Below, one piece after another: positions 45,688 to 56,087 of a stretch of DNA of 64,000 nt. The notes beneath the pieces are model-generated. The model had not been told where the DNA came from. It ran no database searches and saw only the letters and a program-made list of their open reading frames with translations. Each line of letters begins with the position of its first letter. Positions within the stretch are counted from its first letter, which is position 1. Both the position numbers and the translations under genes were made by a program. Source of the stretch: Siccirubricoccus sp. G192 (GTDB lineage: Bacteria; Pseudomonadota; Alphaproteobacteria; Acetobacterales; Acetobacteraceae); NCBI RefSeq assembly GCF_019084075.1, contig NZ_JAHREN010000002.1, forward strand, positions 232,989 to 296,988, read 5' to 3'.

Positions 45688-45901
45688 GGAACAAGATCAT
45701 CGCGGCGTGAAAGGCCGCATACGATGTATGCGCGGTTTCAAGAGCTTCGCCTCCGCCGAGCGTTTCTGCCGAAGCCATGACGAACTCCGCAACTTTCTCC
45801 GCCTGCAGATCCGCCACAACCAGCACGTCCCCGCCAACCGCCGCCGCCGGCTTCACGTCCGTCGTGCCACCGCTGTGCTCGCCGTCCTCGATGCGGCGTA
45901 G
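45688..45901 (+). pseudogene. IS6-type transposase, 3' part
   Basis: The fragment EQDHRGVKGRIRCMRGFKSF, FCRSHDELRNFLRLQIRHNQ and the end RRATAVLAVLDAA completes the transposase begun at 43872. It includes the last catalytic Glu and runs to the terminal inverted repeat. Confidence 0.9.
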
Positions 45902-45957
45902 ACGGAACCTGTCATCCAACTCGTGACGGCAGGTTTGGCCCGAGAGCTGACAAAACC

Positions 45958-46129
45958 CTTCCGCCGATCCCTGCAACACTGCCCCTCCGAGGCGTCGGTC
46001 CTGCGGTTGATCGGCGCCGTGCTGCTCGAGGCCAACGACGAATGGCAGCTGCAGCACCGCCACGTGGGCGTCGAGGCTATGGGCAGGATGCTCACCCCCG
46101 CCATCGACCAGCGATACCCTGCAGCTTCC
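45958..46129 (+). pseudogene. IS256-family transposase C-terminal fragment
   Basis: Directly after the IS6 inverted repeat the plus strand reads PSEASVLRLIGAVLLEANDE, WQLQHRHVGVEAMGRML and TPAIDQRY, matching the C-terminus of IS256/MULE-type transposases. The upstream part was removed by the IS6-type element. Confidence 0.72.
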
Positions 46130-46206
46130 ACCCAGGGCCGTCTGATCCATAGCGTCTTAGCCCATCCGCCTTTTCCACCATGTCGACGGACGTGATCCTC
46201 TTTCTG

Positions 46207-47237
46207 CTAAGTAGGTGGCCAAAAGTCTTCTATCAGGTTCCTGAGCCAGAAGTGCTTTGAAGCCATCCCGGCCTTGCGGCACGCCTGCTGGGGTGTCAGT
46301 CCCAGCACCCAGTCTGCGGCATCGCTGGCCAGAGCATTCACCGAGGTGGCCTGCCGATTGGCGGCGATGAGCCGCTTCAGTTCGCGCCAGAGTTGGTCCA
46401 TGGCGTTCAGTTCCGGAGCCTGCTTGGGCAGCCAAAGGAACCGGATGCCAAGCGCCGCGGCCAGCATCTGGGTGCGCGCGGCGGTGTGTGCGCTGGCCCG
46501 GTCGGCCAGGAGCCAAATCGTGCCGGCGGCGCGGTAGCGGCGTCGCACCTCGCGCAAGAAGACCTGCGCATCGGCAGCGCCGGCACGCGGACGGACGAGC
46601 ACGACCCGGTGCGCGGTCCGCAGGTCGATCGCGCCGAACAGCACTCGCTTGGCGTTCGCGCCGGTGATCGGCACGGTGGCCTGCGTGCCCTTGAGAGCCC
46701 AGGCCGCGCGCAGCGGGGGAAACAGCCGCAGCAAGGTCCAGTCGCAGCACAGCAGCACGTCGCCGGCGCGCCAGCCAGCGCGCAGGCGCCGGATTATTCC
46801 CCTTTTTTCTGGGCCAGATGTACTGCCCGTCCGACGTAGACGTAGCGGGGCCGCTTCCAGCGGTAGTTCGCCTCATGCAGGCGGCGGCGCAGCGTTCGGG
46901 CGCCGACCGTGATGCCGTGACGTCGGTGCAGATACTGCCTGAGCAGAGGCACCGTCCAACTCGTCGCCTGATAGCCGCAGCCGCGCGGGTCGCGTGCCAA
47001 GGCCGCCGCCAGGCGGCACGGAGTGAGCCGCGGGGCCGAGTGCGGTCGCCCGGGGCGCGGGCGGTCCGCCAGGGCGGCGGCATCATGGGCCGCCAGGTAG
47101 CGTTCGAGCCACCCGCGAACACTGAACCGTGTGGCGCGCACGTGCCGGGCCACCTCACTGATGGGCTGTCCTTCAGCGACCAGCAGCACCGCCTCGACCC
47201 GGCGGTACAACCGTGCCTCGCGCGCCACCGATAACAC
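46207..47237 (-). CDS. IS630 transposase with probable programmed -1 frameshift
   Basis: The first frame encodes the helix-turn-helix part (LYRRVEAVLLVAEGQPISEV, VRATRFSVRGWLERYL) to HLAQKK. The second frame carries the DDE core (LLCCDWTLLRLF, TIWLLADRASAHTAA, LPKQAPELNAMDQLWRELKR). They join at AAAAAAG (46797-46804 region) by a -1 slip, giving HLAQKK then RGIIRRLRAGW without lost residues. A6G is a classic slippery heptamer, so this looks like natural frameshifting. The stop codon uses the flanking TA. Confidence 0.85.
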
Positions 47238-47356
47238 ACGCTCAAGGCGGCGCCGATCGGCCGGAAAAACCGCTGCACCTCACGCTTTGCATGTCCACGC
47301 ATGCCAGCCAGTGTGCCAGCAAGATCAGACTGGTCGAAAACTTTTGGCTACCTACT
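46210..47356 (-). mobile_element. Second IS630-family element with TA duplication
   Basis: Ends AGTAGGTGGCCAAAAGT at 46210 and its near complement ending at 47356 (one mismatch) are flanked by TA at 46208-46209 and 47357-47358. At 1147 bases it is a complete element. It is unrelated at the DNA level to the one at 3484. Confidence 0.93.
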
Positions 47357-47447
47357 TAGAGATACGCACGGGGCTCTATGGGCCTGCCCAAGTTCGGATG
47401 GTATGTTCAGCAGGTTGGCACGACGCAGCCATCCCTCTGGAGGTTTC

Positions 47448-50400
47448 ATGGCGCTGGTGAAGACATCCGAACTGGCCAGGGGTGACCAGCGCCCCACGGC
47501 TGGTCGCGAGGAGGTGCCGGCCGCCGCGCCCGTGGCGCCGTCGTTTGCCCGTCGCTCGTCGGACCGGTCCCGGATTCGCCGGCAGCAAGCGGCCGAACGC
47601 ATCGGTGTTGCATCGGAGGAACTGGCTGCGGGCGTCGCTGAGGCCTCAGCGGCTGTCGAGGAGTTGCGGCGCGCCTTAGAGCAGATCGCCTCCGCCGCGG
47701 AAGAGGCGGCGGGTGCCACGCAGGAGAGCCAGGGCGCCATTGACGGGCTCGGGGCGGCCTTCGGTCAAGCTCGGAACCAGGCTGAGGCGGCGCGGCGCGT
47801 GACCGAGGCGCTGCGGATGCTGCTGACGGAGGCGGGTGCGGGAATCAGTGCCTCAGCCGCATTCACCGAGAGTCGCGCTGCACGCCAACTGCGCTCGGTG
47901 GAGATCGTCACGACGCTGGAGACTCTGGCGGGCAGCATCGGGGAAATCACGGGCGCGGTCGGCGACATCTCGGACCAAACGAACCTCCTCGCGCTCAACG
48001 CGGCCATCGAAGCGGCCCGTGCCGGCGAGCATGGGCGCGGCTTCGCGGTGGTAGCGGAGGAAGTGCGCGCCCTGGCGGAGAAGTCCGAGGCGAGCGCTCG
48101 GGAGGTGCACGGCCTCGTCACTGCGATCCGCGACGAGGTACGCGGGATCGCAGCGCGCATCCGCGTCGCAGCCGAGGCAGCGGGCGGGGAGGCACGGAAT
48201 GGACGCGCCGCTGCCGCGATGCTCGACGCCGTTCGCGCGGAGATGGCTACTATCGCGGAGGGGGCAGAGGCGATCCTCCAGGCGGCAGTGGAGGCCGAGG
48301 CCGGCAGTCGCGAGGCGCAGCGCGGCGCTGAGGCCGTGGCCAGCGCTGCCGAGGAGCAGTCCGCCGCGACCGCGGAGGCGCAGCAGGCGGTGGAGCAGCA
48401 GACGACGGCGCTGGAGGGAAGTCAGCAGGCAGCGCAGGCCCTCGCGGCGCTGGCCGAGGACTTGCAGTCCGACCGGACAGGCGCTTCCCGGGCGGAGGAG
48501 GTGGCCTCGGCCGCTGAGGAGTTGTCGGCGACGGTGCAGGAGATGTCGGGCTCCGCGGGGCAGATCATGACGGCACTCGGCCAGATCGCCCGCGGCGCGC
48601 AAGCGCAGGCGGCCGCCACGCAGAAATCCTCCGCCGCCATGGCCCAGATCGAACGGGCGGCCGTCTCGACCCGCGGTGCCGCGGCCGGGGCGGTGCAGAA
48701 GCTGGAGGCCCTGGCGCCGCGCGTCGGCGAAGGGCGCACGGCAGCCGAGGGTCTAGGCCGCAGCCTGGAGGAGGCGCTGCGGGAGGCGGAAGCGGTTGCC
48801 GCGCTCGTCGCTTCGCTGGAGGCCGCCCGGCGGCGGATCGAGAAGATCGTGGACGCCATCGCCCTCGTCGCCGTGCAGACGAACATGCTTGCGGTCAGCG
48901 GATCGGTGGAGGCGGCGCGGGCCGGCGAGTCCGGGCGCGGCTTCGCGGTGGTCTCCTCTGACATCCGCGACCTTGCGCGCGATGCCGCCGGTAACGCGGA
49001 CCGGATGAAGGACGTGGTCCGTGATATCCACGATCATGTGGAGGTGGTCCGCCGCGACCTCGATTCCATGTCGGCGGCCTCGCTTGGGGAGGTTGCCCGG
49101 ATCGCCAGTCTCGCCGGGCAGCTCGTGACGGCGGAGACGGAACTGGCGACGCTGCGCGCGGGCGCGGACGAGATCGTGGCGAGTGCCGCGACGGTGCTCG
49201 ACGCGGTACGGGAGATCTCGGCCGGCACGCAGGCGATCGCCGCCGCGGCCGAGGAGGCGAGCGGCGCCGCGACCCAAGCCTCTGCCGCCGCCCGGGAGCA
49301 GGCGAAGAGCGTGGAGGAACTGGCCGCCGCCATCGAGGAGATCGCGAACCTCGCCGACGAGCTTCGGACGGGGGGTGATCCCGTGACGCCAGTGGCGTGG
49401 ACGGCCGCGGAGGGTCGTTCCCTGACGGTCACGGTAGCGGGCGAAGTCCTCGCTCTGCCCGCCGGCATGGTGCGGGAGGTGCTGCGGCCGCGGCCCGTTA
49501 CGCGCGTGCCGCACGCGCCGGCGGCCCTGCTCGGGCTGGCGAACATGCGGGGGGCGGCGCTGCCGGTGGTGTCCCTCGCCGCGCTGATGGGGCGGGAAAC
49601 TGCTGCGCCGTCGGGCGCCACGCGGGTCGTGGTGATGGAGGGGGAGGTGCCGGTCGGGTTGCTGGTGGATTCCGTCTCCGCCCTCGGAGGCGGGAGTGTC
49701 CGTACGGTGGATCCGGACGCGCTGCTGGCGCGGGCCTTCGGCACCTCAGCGCGCCGCGGCACCGGCGCGCGCGGGCGAGCATCCGCGATCGTCGGACCGG
49801 GAGCCGTCGCGCCGCAGGCGATTTTGGAGGAACTCGCCCTCATCGCTTTCCTCCTCGCCGGACAGGAGTACGCCCTACCGCTGGACAAGGTCGCGGCTGT
49901 GATGCGTCTGCCCGCGGAGGTGGCGGCGGTGCCGCGTACCGGTCAGGCGATGCTTGGGGTCACGGCATACCGCGGCGGACTGCTGCCACTCGTCTCACCC
50001 CACGCGCTGCTCGGGATCTCTGTGGCCGAGGCCGCCCGCGCGCGGGCACGGATCGTCGTGGCGCGGCTGGGCCCGGCCCTTGTCGGACTGGTGGTGGACT
50101 GTATGACGGCGATCCTGCGTCTGCCCGAGGCTGCCATTGATCCCGTCCCGCCAGTCCTCACGCGGGGCGCGGGCGAGGCGCGGGTGGAGGCCATTGGCCG
50201 ATTGGAGGGGAGGACGGCGGCTCGTCTCCATCCTCGCCCCGGCGCGGCTCTTCAACGACGAGACGGCGTTGCAGCTCCTGGCCGACGCCGGTAGGGAGAC
50301 GGGCGCGATGACCGATGCCGAGGGCGGGTCCGAGGCGGTTGAGCGTTTCGTGGTGTTCCGGTTGGGCGACGAGCATTACGGCCTGCCAATCACCGCGGTG

Positions 50401-50830
50401 GACGAGGTGGCGCGGCGGCCGGAGAGCCTGACGCGGGTTCCTCGCGCGCCTGCCTTCGTGGACGGCGTGATGAACCTCCGCGGCGCGGTCATCCCGGTGA
50501 TTGACCAGCGCCGACGTTTCGCCGCGGGGGGGAGCGGCGGAGGAGGGCCACGGCCGCGTCGTCGTGCTGACGATCGAGGGGTTGCGCGCGGGGCTCGCGG
50601 TGGATGCAGTCACCGAGATCCTCTCCGTCCCGACCACGGAGCTGACCCCGGCCCCTACGCTGGCGGCCTGCGAGGCTGCTATGTTCGACCGCGTCGCGAC
50701 GGTGGAGCGGGACGGGCGCATCATCCTGCTAATCAACCCGAAAATCTTGCTGGATGCGGCGGAGCGGGACCTGCTATCCGCCATCGCCTCGGACGGCGCG
50801 GGCGGAACGGGGGCCGACCCCGCCCCGTGA
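47448..50830 (+). CDS. Soluble chemoreceptor fused to three CheW domains, two frameshifts
   Basis: The start at 47448 has GGAGG. No membrane segment or ligand domain is seen. Two receptor signalling hairpins follow each other: LLALNAAIEAARAGEHGRGF (about residue 180) and a divergent NMLAVSGSVEAARAGESGRG (about 480). Three CheW-like domains come next: about 650-765 (LALPAGMVREVL), 795-915 (LAGQEYALPLDKVAAVMRLP) and 960-1115 (VFRLGDEHYGLPITAVDEVA). Frame breaks near 50207 and in the G7 run 50526-50532 separate the last parts. If the first break is real, CheW3 could be translated from 50308 as a separate protein. It should act as a self-scaffolding cytoplasmic receptor for the CheA of this operon. 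Its stop overlaps cheB. Confidence 0.88.
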
Positions 50831-51915
50831 TCCGGCTTCTCATCGTGGACGATTCCGCCCTGATGCGGCGCCTGCTGGGCGAGGTGTTCCGGGCGGAGGG
50901 CGACTTCGAGGTCGCCGTCGCGCGCGACGGCGACGAGGCGATGGCGATGCTGGCTGAATGCCGGCCGGACGTGATGACGCTCGACGTGCAGATGCCGCGG
51001 ATGGACGGGCTGGCCTGCCTCGACCGCATCATGCTGGAGCGGCCGCTCCCGGTGGTCATGGTCTCCTCCGTCACGGAGGCGGGGGCGCGGGAGACGCTGA
51101 AGGCGCTGGAGCTGGGCGCTGTGGACTTCGTCCCGAAGCCGGGCGGGGCGGTGTCGCTCGCGATAGATGAGCTGGGGCCACTGCTGGTCGAGAAGGTGCG
51201 GGCGGCGGCCGCGGCCCGGCTGCGGCCGAGCCATCGGTTGCGGGAGCGCGTGCGCCTGCGCGCCGGATTGTCGGCGTCGCCGACCCCGTCACCAGCACCC
51301 CGGGCGACGCGCCGGGACCCCGCGCCGCGCGCGGCCGGGCTGGTGGACCGAGTGGTACTCGTCGGCTGCTCCACAGGTGGGCCGCCGGCGCTGGACGCGC
51401 TGCTTGGGCCGCTGCCGGCCGATTTCCCCTGGCCGATCCTCGTCGCGCAGCACATGCCCGCGGCTTTCACCGGGCCGCTGGCACGGCGGCTGGACAAGCT
51501 CTGTGCGCTGACAGTTGTGGAGGTCACGCGGCCCGTGCCGGTCGTACCAGGGCAGGTCCATATCGGGCGCGGGAATGCCGACTTGATCCTGTCGCTGCGT
51601 CCCGGCGGGCTGGTGGCGATGGCGGCCCCTGCCCTGCCAGAGCATCGCTGGCACCCGAGCGTGGACCGTCTCGTCACGAGCGCGTTGCAGCACCTGTCGG
51701 CCGAGCGCCTCGTCGGCGTGCTGATGACGGGGATGGGGAGCGACGGCGCCGCCGCGATGGCGCGGCTGCGGGCGGGGGGTGGGCGGACGATCGCCGAAGC
51801 TGAGGAGACCGCCGTGGTCTGGGGGATGCCGGGTGAGCTGGTACGGCTGGGCGGGGCAGAGGCCGTGCTGCCGCTGGACGCCATCGCCGGCACGCTGACG
51901 GGCTGGGCTGGATGA
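50827..51915 (+). CDS. cheB: CheB protein-glutamate methylesterase
   Basis: The 362-residue protein has a receiver domain with Asp 53 (VMTLDVQMPRMDG) and Lys in FVPKPGG. A linker and the methylesterase domain follow, with Ser in VLVGCSTGGPPAL, His in LVAQHMPAAFT and Asp in LMTGMGSDGAAAM. It removes receptor methyl groups when phosphorylated by CheA. The GTG start at 50827 overlaps the receptor stop. It is intact, and its stop overlaps cheR by four bases. Confidence 0.95.
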   Translation: MIRLLIVDDSALMRRLLGEVFRAEGDFEVAVARDGDEAMAMLAECRPDVMTLDVQMPRMDGLACLDRIMLERPLPVVMVSSVTEAGARETLKALELGAVDFVPKPGGAVSLAIDELGPLLVEKVRAAAAARLRPSHRLRERVRLRAGLSASPTPSPAPRATRRDPAPRAAGLVDRVVLVGCSTGGPPALDALLGPLPADFPWPILVAQHMPAAFTGPLARRLDKLCALTVVEVTRPVPVVPGQVHIGRGNADLILSLRPGGLVAMAAPALPEHRWHPSVDRLVTSALQHLSAERLVGVLMTGMGSDGAAAMARLRAGGGRTIAEAEETAVVWGMPGELVRLGGAEAVLPLDAIAGTLTGWAG

Positions 51916-52766
51916 GTGGACCGGGCGCCTTTCCCGCCGAGCCGCCGAGCGCGGAGGAGCTGCGGCGCCTCTGCGATTTCATCTACCGCCGTAGTGGCCT
52001 GTCCTACGGCGAGAGCAAGCGGACCTACATCGAGCGGCGGCTGGCGATGGGGATGGAGCGGAGCAGCGCCCCGTCCTTCCTCGCCTACATGGCGCTGCTG
52101 CGGGTCAACCCGGCGGAGGCCGAGCGGCTGATCAACAGCGTCACGGTGAACGAGACTTACTTCTACCGTGAGGAGCACCAGCTTCAGTGCCTCGGCCGCT
52201 CCCTCCTGCCGGAGATCGTGGCGGCGCGCGGGCCGGGCGACCTCGTGCGCCTCTGGTCCATGCCATGCTCCACGGGGGAGGAGCCCTATTCCATCGCCAT
52301 CTGGCTGCTGGAGAACTGGGCGCTAGTCGACGCCTACAACATCGAGATCGTCGGCTCCGACCTCGACACGGAGGTCCTAGCCGCGGCGCTGGAGGGGCGC
52401 TACGGTAAGCGGGCCCTCTCGCGTCTGCCGCCCGGCGTGGTCGAGCGCTACTTCGAGCCGCCGCATGGTCACCGGCGGCAGATCATCCGGGACCTGCGGG
52501 AGTCCGTGCGCTTCACCCTCGCCAACCTCGTGGACGCGGACAGCATGGCGGCGCAAGGTCGCTTCGACGTCGTGTTCTGCCGCAACGTGCTGATCTACTT
52601 CGACGAGGCCGCCCGTCAAGCGGCCTCGCGCCACCTCTTCGCGGCACTGAACCCGGGCGGCTTCCTCTGCCTCGGCCATTCAGAGTCCATGGCGCGGATC
52701 TCCGAGCGCTTCATTGCGCGGCGCTTTGAGAACGCGATCGTGTATCAACGCCCGGTGGGCGCATGA
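51912..52766 (+). CDS. cheR: CheR chemotaxis methyltransferase
   Basis: The 284-residue protein has the CheR N-terminal helical domain (LCDFIYRRSGLSYGESKRTY) and the SAM-binding domain: INSVTVNETYFYREEHQLQC, LWSMPCSTGEEPYSIAIWLL and FDVVFCRNVLIYFDEAARQA. It methylates receptor glutamates using S-adenosylmethionine. It is intact and coupled to cheB and cheA by four-base overlaps. Confidence 0.96.
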   Translation: MSGPGAFPAEPPSAEELRRLCDFIYRRSGLSYGESKRTYIERRLAMGMERSSAPSFLAYMALLRVNPAEAERLINSVTVNETYFYREEHQLQCLGRSLLPEIVAARGPGDLVRLWSMPCSTGEEPYSIAIWLLENWALVDAYNIEIVGSDLDTEVLAAALEGRYGKRALSRLPPGVVERYFEPPHGHRRQIIRDLRESVRFTLANLVDADSMAAQGRFDVVFCRNVLIYFDEAARQAASRHLFAALNPGGFLCLGHSESMARISERFIARRFENAIVYQRPVGA

Positions 52767-54733
52767 GCGAACTGCTGGATCAGTTTCTCCTAGAAGGTCG
52801 GGAGCTGATCCAGCAGGCGACCGACGACCTGCTGGCGCTGGAGCGCCATCCGGGGGATGCGGCGCGGCTCGACGGAGCCTTCCGGGCGGTGCACACGCTG
52901 AAGGGATCGGTGGCGCTGTTCGACCTCGTCCCGATGGAGCGCGCGCTGCACGCGGCGGAGGACCTGCTGGATGCGGTGCGCGACGGGCGGCGGGCGGCCG
53001 GACAGAACGTGATGGACGCCTTGCTCGACCTCATCGGCGCGAGCGAGGGTGGATCGAGGAGATCGCGCGGACGGGCGGCCTGCCCGAGGATGCGCCGCAG
53101 CACGGGCGGGCGCTGGAGGGGCGCTACGCGCGGCCCTGGATGGCGATGCGGTGCCGTGCGCGACGGTGCCCCCGGCGGCACCCTGGGCCACGAGGGCCGA
53201 ATGGTTGCCGGGGCTGATGGCGGCCGAAGCGGAAGCTCTTGCGGCGGCGCAGGCAAGCGGGAAGGGCGTGACGGCGCTGCGTTACGTTCCGGTGCCCGAC
53301 TGCTTCTTCCTCGGAGACGACCCGATGGCGCTCGTCCGTGCGGTGCCGGAACTGACAGGGTTGCGCGTCCTGCTCCGCGCGCCTTGGCCGGAGGAAGGGC
53401 CCGATCCCTTCACCTGCAATCTCGTCATCGAGTTGCTGAGCACGGCGGCGGAGGTGGAGGTCCGGCAGGTCTTCCGCTTAGTCGCGGACCAAGTGGATGT
53501 TGTAGCGATCCCGCTGCCGGATCGACCCGCGCCGGAGGTGCCGGTACCGGGCGCCGGGACGACGAGCGCCGCGTCGCGCAGCCTACGGGTGGATGCGGCG
53601 CGGGTAGACGCGCTGGTGGATCTGGTAGGTGAGCTGATCGTCGCGAAGAACGGCCTCGCTCATCTCGTCGCACAGGCAGGGGAGACGGATCCGCGGCTGG
53701 CCCGGGCTCTGGCCGAGAGCCAAGCCGGCATCGAGCGGCTGGCGGAGACAATGCACCGCACGGTGATGGGCGTGCGCATGGTGCCGCTGGCCCGCACCTT
53801 CCGTCGGCTACCGCGGCTGGTGCGGGAGGCAGCGGCCGGGCTGGGGAAGACCGTCGCGCTGGACATTAGGGGGAGGCAACGGAAGCTGACAAGGCGATCG
53901 TGGACGGGCTGTTCGACCCGCTGCTGCACCTGCTGCGCAACGCGGTAGACCACGGGATCGAGAACCCGGCGGCACGGGCCGCCGCGGGCAAGCCGGCGAC
54001 CGGCCGCGTCACCCTGGAGGCGCGGCGCGAAGGCGACGAGATCGCCGTGGAGGTGACGGATGACGGGCGCGGCATTGATCCCGCGCGGGTCCGCCGGGTC
54101 GCGCGGGAGCGGCGCCTGATGCCAGACGCGGCGCTCGACGCGCTGGACGATGCGGCGGCGGTGCAGCTGGTGTTCCAGCCCGGCTTCTCGACGGCCGCCA
54201 CCGTCACGGCCCTGTCGGGGCGCGGGGTGGGCATGGACGCGGTGCGCGCGGCCGTGGAGGGATTGGGAGGGCGCGTCTCTCTGGCGAGCCAGCCTGGCGC
54301 GGGCTCGACCATCCGCCTGTTGTTGCCGCAGGGCGCCTGCGTCACGGCCGTCTTGATGGTCCGGCTAGGAGGGGACGTGTTCGGCGTGCCGGTCGAGGGT
54401 GTGGCAGAGACAGCGCGCATCCCAGCGGACTGCATTCTTCCCCTTCGCGATGGAGAGGCCTTCGTGTTCCGCGGCCGGACGGTGCCGCTGCTCCGCCTGT
54501 CCTCGCTGCTGAACCTGCCGGAGACGGCGCGCGAGGGTAACGCGCGGGTGCTGGTCATCGGTTCCGGTGCTGGGCGGGCCGGGGTGGAAGTGGACAGCTT
54601 CGTGGGGCAGGTCGACGTGTTGCTGCGGCCACTGTCCGGGCTCCTGGCCGGGATACCCGGGCTGCTCGGTACGGCACTGCTGGGGGATGGACGGGTGCTG
54701 ATGGTGCTGGACCTGCCGGGGTTGGTCGGATGA
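52763..54733 (+). CDS. cheA: CheA histidine kinase, three frameshifts
   Basis: Domains appear in order. An Hpt (P1) with His 43 (FRAVHTLKGSVALFDLV) comes first, then a middle region (VTALRYVPVPDCFFLGDDPM). The dimerisation domain (VDALVDLVGELIVAKNGLAH) leads to HATPase (LLHLLRNAVDHGIENPAARA and GRGVGMDAVRAAVEGLGGRV) and a P5 CheW-like end (GDVFGVPVEGVAETARIPAD). Frame changes are needed near 53045, 53125 and 53885. All parts remain well conserved, so either the breaks are sequence errors or the kinase died recently. It is coupled to cheR and to the next gene by ATGA overlaps. Confidence 0.9.
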
Positions 54734-54978
54734 GCGTGCGGCTGGATGGCCCGGTTATCTGTCTGGAGGGCGAGTGTCGGGTGGAAGACACCGAGCCCCT
54801 GCTCGCCGCCCTGCAGGGTGGGCCAGGGCGGGTCGTTGACCTGAGCGGGGCGGGCCCCCTGCACGCGGCAATCGTGCAGGTGCTGCTGGCACTGCGGCCG
54901 CCCCTGTCGGGGCCTGCACGCGACCCGTTCACGGCTCGGTGGCTGCTGCCGCTTTTGGCGGCGAAGCCACCGGGCTAG
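54730..54978 (+). CDS. Small STAS-like protein in che operon
   Basis: The 82-residue protein begins MSVRLDGPVICLEGECRVED and has a strand-helix pattern (RVVDLSGAGPLHAAIVQVLL) resembling a minimal STAS domain. The start overlaps the cheA stop. Small STAS proteins occur in alternative chemosensory operons as partners or switches, but the assignment here rests on fold pattern and position. Confidence 0.6.
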   Translation: MSVRLDGPVICLEGECRVEDTEPLLAALQGGPGRVVDLSGAGPLHAAIVQVLLALRPPLSGPARDPFTARWLLPLLAAKPPG

Positions 54979-55053
54979 ACTGGGCCGAACTGTTGCTGGG
55001 GTTGGGCAGGCCTCCGAAGCCAGCGCCTTCCTCTTGGAGTTTGGAGTTCAGGC

Positions 55054-55437
55054 ATGGCCATCACGGTGCTGATTGTTGACGACAGCAAGCTCGCCCGGAT
55101 CGTGGCGGGGAAGGCCGTCGGCGCCCTGGAGCCGGGCTGGGAGCGCGCTGAGGCGGGCAACGCCGAGGAGGCACTGGCGCGGGTCGGGTCGGGCGGGATA
55201 GATGTCGCCTTGCTCGACTACAATATGCCGGGAAAGGACGGGCTGACCCTCGCGGCGGAGCTGCGTGCGCTGCACCCGACCATGCCGCTGGCCATCATCA
55301 CGGCGAACGTGCAGGACGAGATCATCGCCCGCGCCCGCGCCGTGAACGCGACCTTCGTTGCCAAACCGGTGACGGAGGAGGGTCTGCGCGGTTTCGTCTC
55401 CGGGGCTGCCCTACGGCTACGTGCGGCTGCACAGTGA
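55054..55437 (+). CDS. cheY: CheY-like response regulator
   Basis: The 127-residue receiver domain has the acidic pair in LIVDDSKLARI, phosphoacceptor Asp 55 (VALLDYNMPGKDG), Thr in AIITANVQ and Lys in FVAKPVTEEG. It has no output domain. It is the likely target of CheA and is followed with a four-base overlap by a CheC-type phosphatase gene, a pair known from other chemosensory systems. TTGGAG precedes the start. Confidence 0.94.
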   Translation: MAITVLIVDDSKLARIVAGKAVGALEPGWERAEAGNAEEALARVGSGGIDVALLDYNMPGKDGLTLAAELRALHPTMPLAIITANVQDEIIARARAVNATFVAKPVTEEGLRGFVSGAALRLRAAAQ

Positions 55438-56078
55438 CCCCGCCCGAGGCGCTGCTGAACGAGCTGGAGCGCGATGCTCTCACGGAGCTGGTGAACATCG
55501 GCGTGAGCCGAGCGGCGGCCAGCCTGCGTAAGATGGTCGGCGGGGAGGTCTTGCTGTCGGTTCCTTCCGTGGAGATCATTGACCACCACCGGGCCATCGC
55601 GCTGATCCAGGAGGAGAGAGGGCGAGGACCTGGTAGCGGTACGGCAGGACTTCTCCGGTGCGTTCCAGGGACGCGCCTTGTTGATCTTCCCCCAGGCCAA
55701 TGGCCTGGAACTGGTGCGTGCCGTGCTGGGCGAGGCGTTGCCGGACGACGAGGATGCGGCGGCGATGGAGCAGGAGGGCGCTGGCCGAGACGGGCAACGT
55801 GATCCTCAACAGCTGCCTCGCCACGATGGCGAACATGCTGGAGCGCTCCCTTACCATGTCGCTGCCCCAGGTGCTGCGGACTGACGGCCGGGGCTTGCTC
55901 GCGAACGGGGATACGGCGGCGGACGAAGGGGCCGGTGCTGTTCCTCTATATCAACTTCTCCGTGCGAGAGCGGAGCATCCGCGGCTATATCGCGATGGTG
56001 ATGGACCTTCGCTCACTCGACGCACTGAAACGTCTGGTGGGCGACTTTATTGACCGGGTGATGCAGGATGAGGCGTAG
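55434..56078 (+). CDS. CheC/CheX-type CheY phosphatase, several frameshifts
   Basis: Stitched over three frames the protein has two CheC motifs: LERDALTELVNIGVSRAAAS and ALAETGNVILNSCLATMANM, each with the E-x2-N pattern that hydrolyses CheY phosphate. The first frame runs to about 55605, the next covers LIFPQANGLELVRAVLGEAL, and the last ends with LFLYINFSVRERSIRGYIAM and LKRLVGDFIDRVMQDEA at 56078. At about 212 residues it has the normal size. At least three breaks are required. Confidence 0.82.
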
Positions 56079-56087
56079 CGACCAACC

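Larger units (their letters stand above)
43784..45957 (+). mobile_element. IS6-type element interrupted by an IS110-type segment
   Basis: The inverted repeats GGTTCTGTAGGGACTCGCGC at 43784 and GAGAGCTGACAAAACC ending at 45957 bound the element. Without the 1.2-kb insert (44479-45687) the length is 965 bases, close to the 972 bases of the complete copy at 7192. Transposase halves lie at 43872-44478 and 45688-45901. It is an older, diverged relative of the complete copy. Confidence 0.88.
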
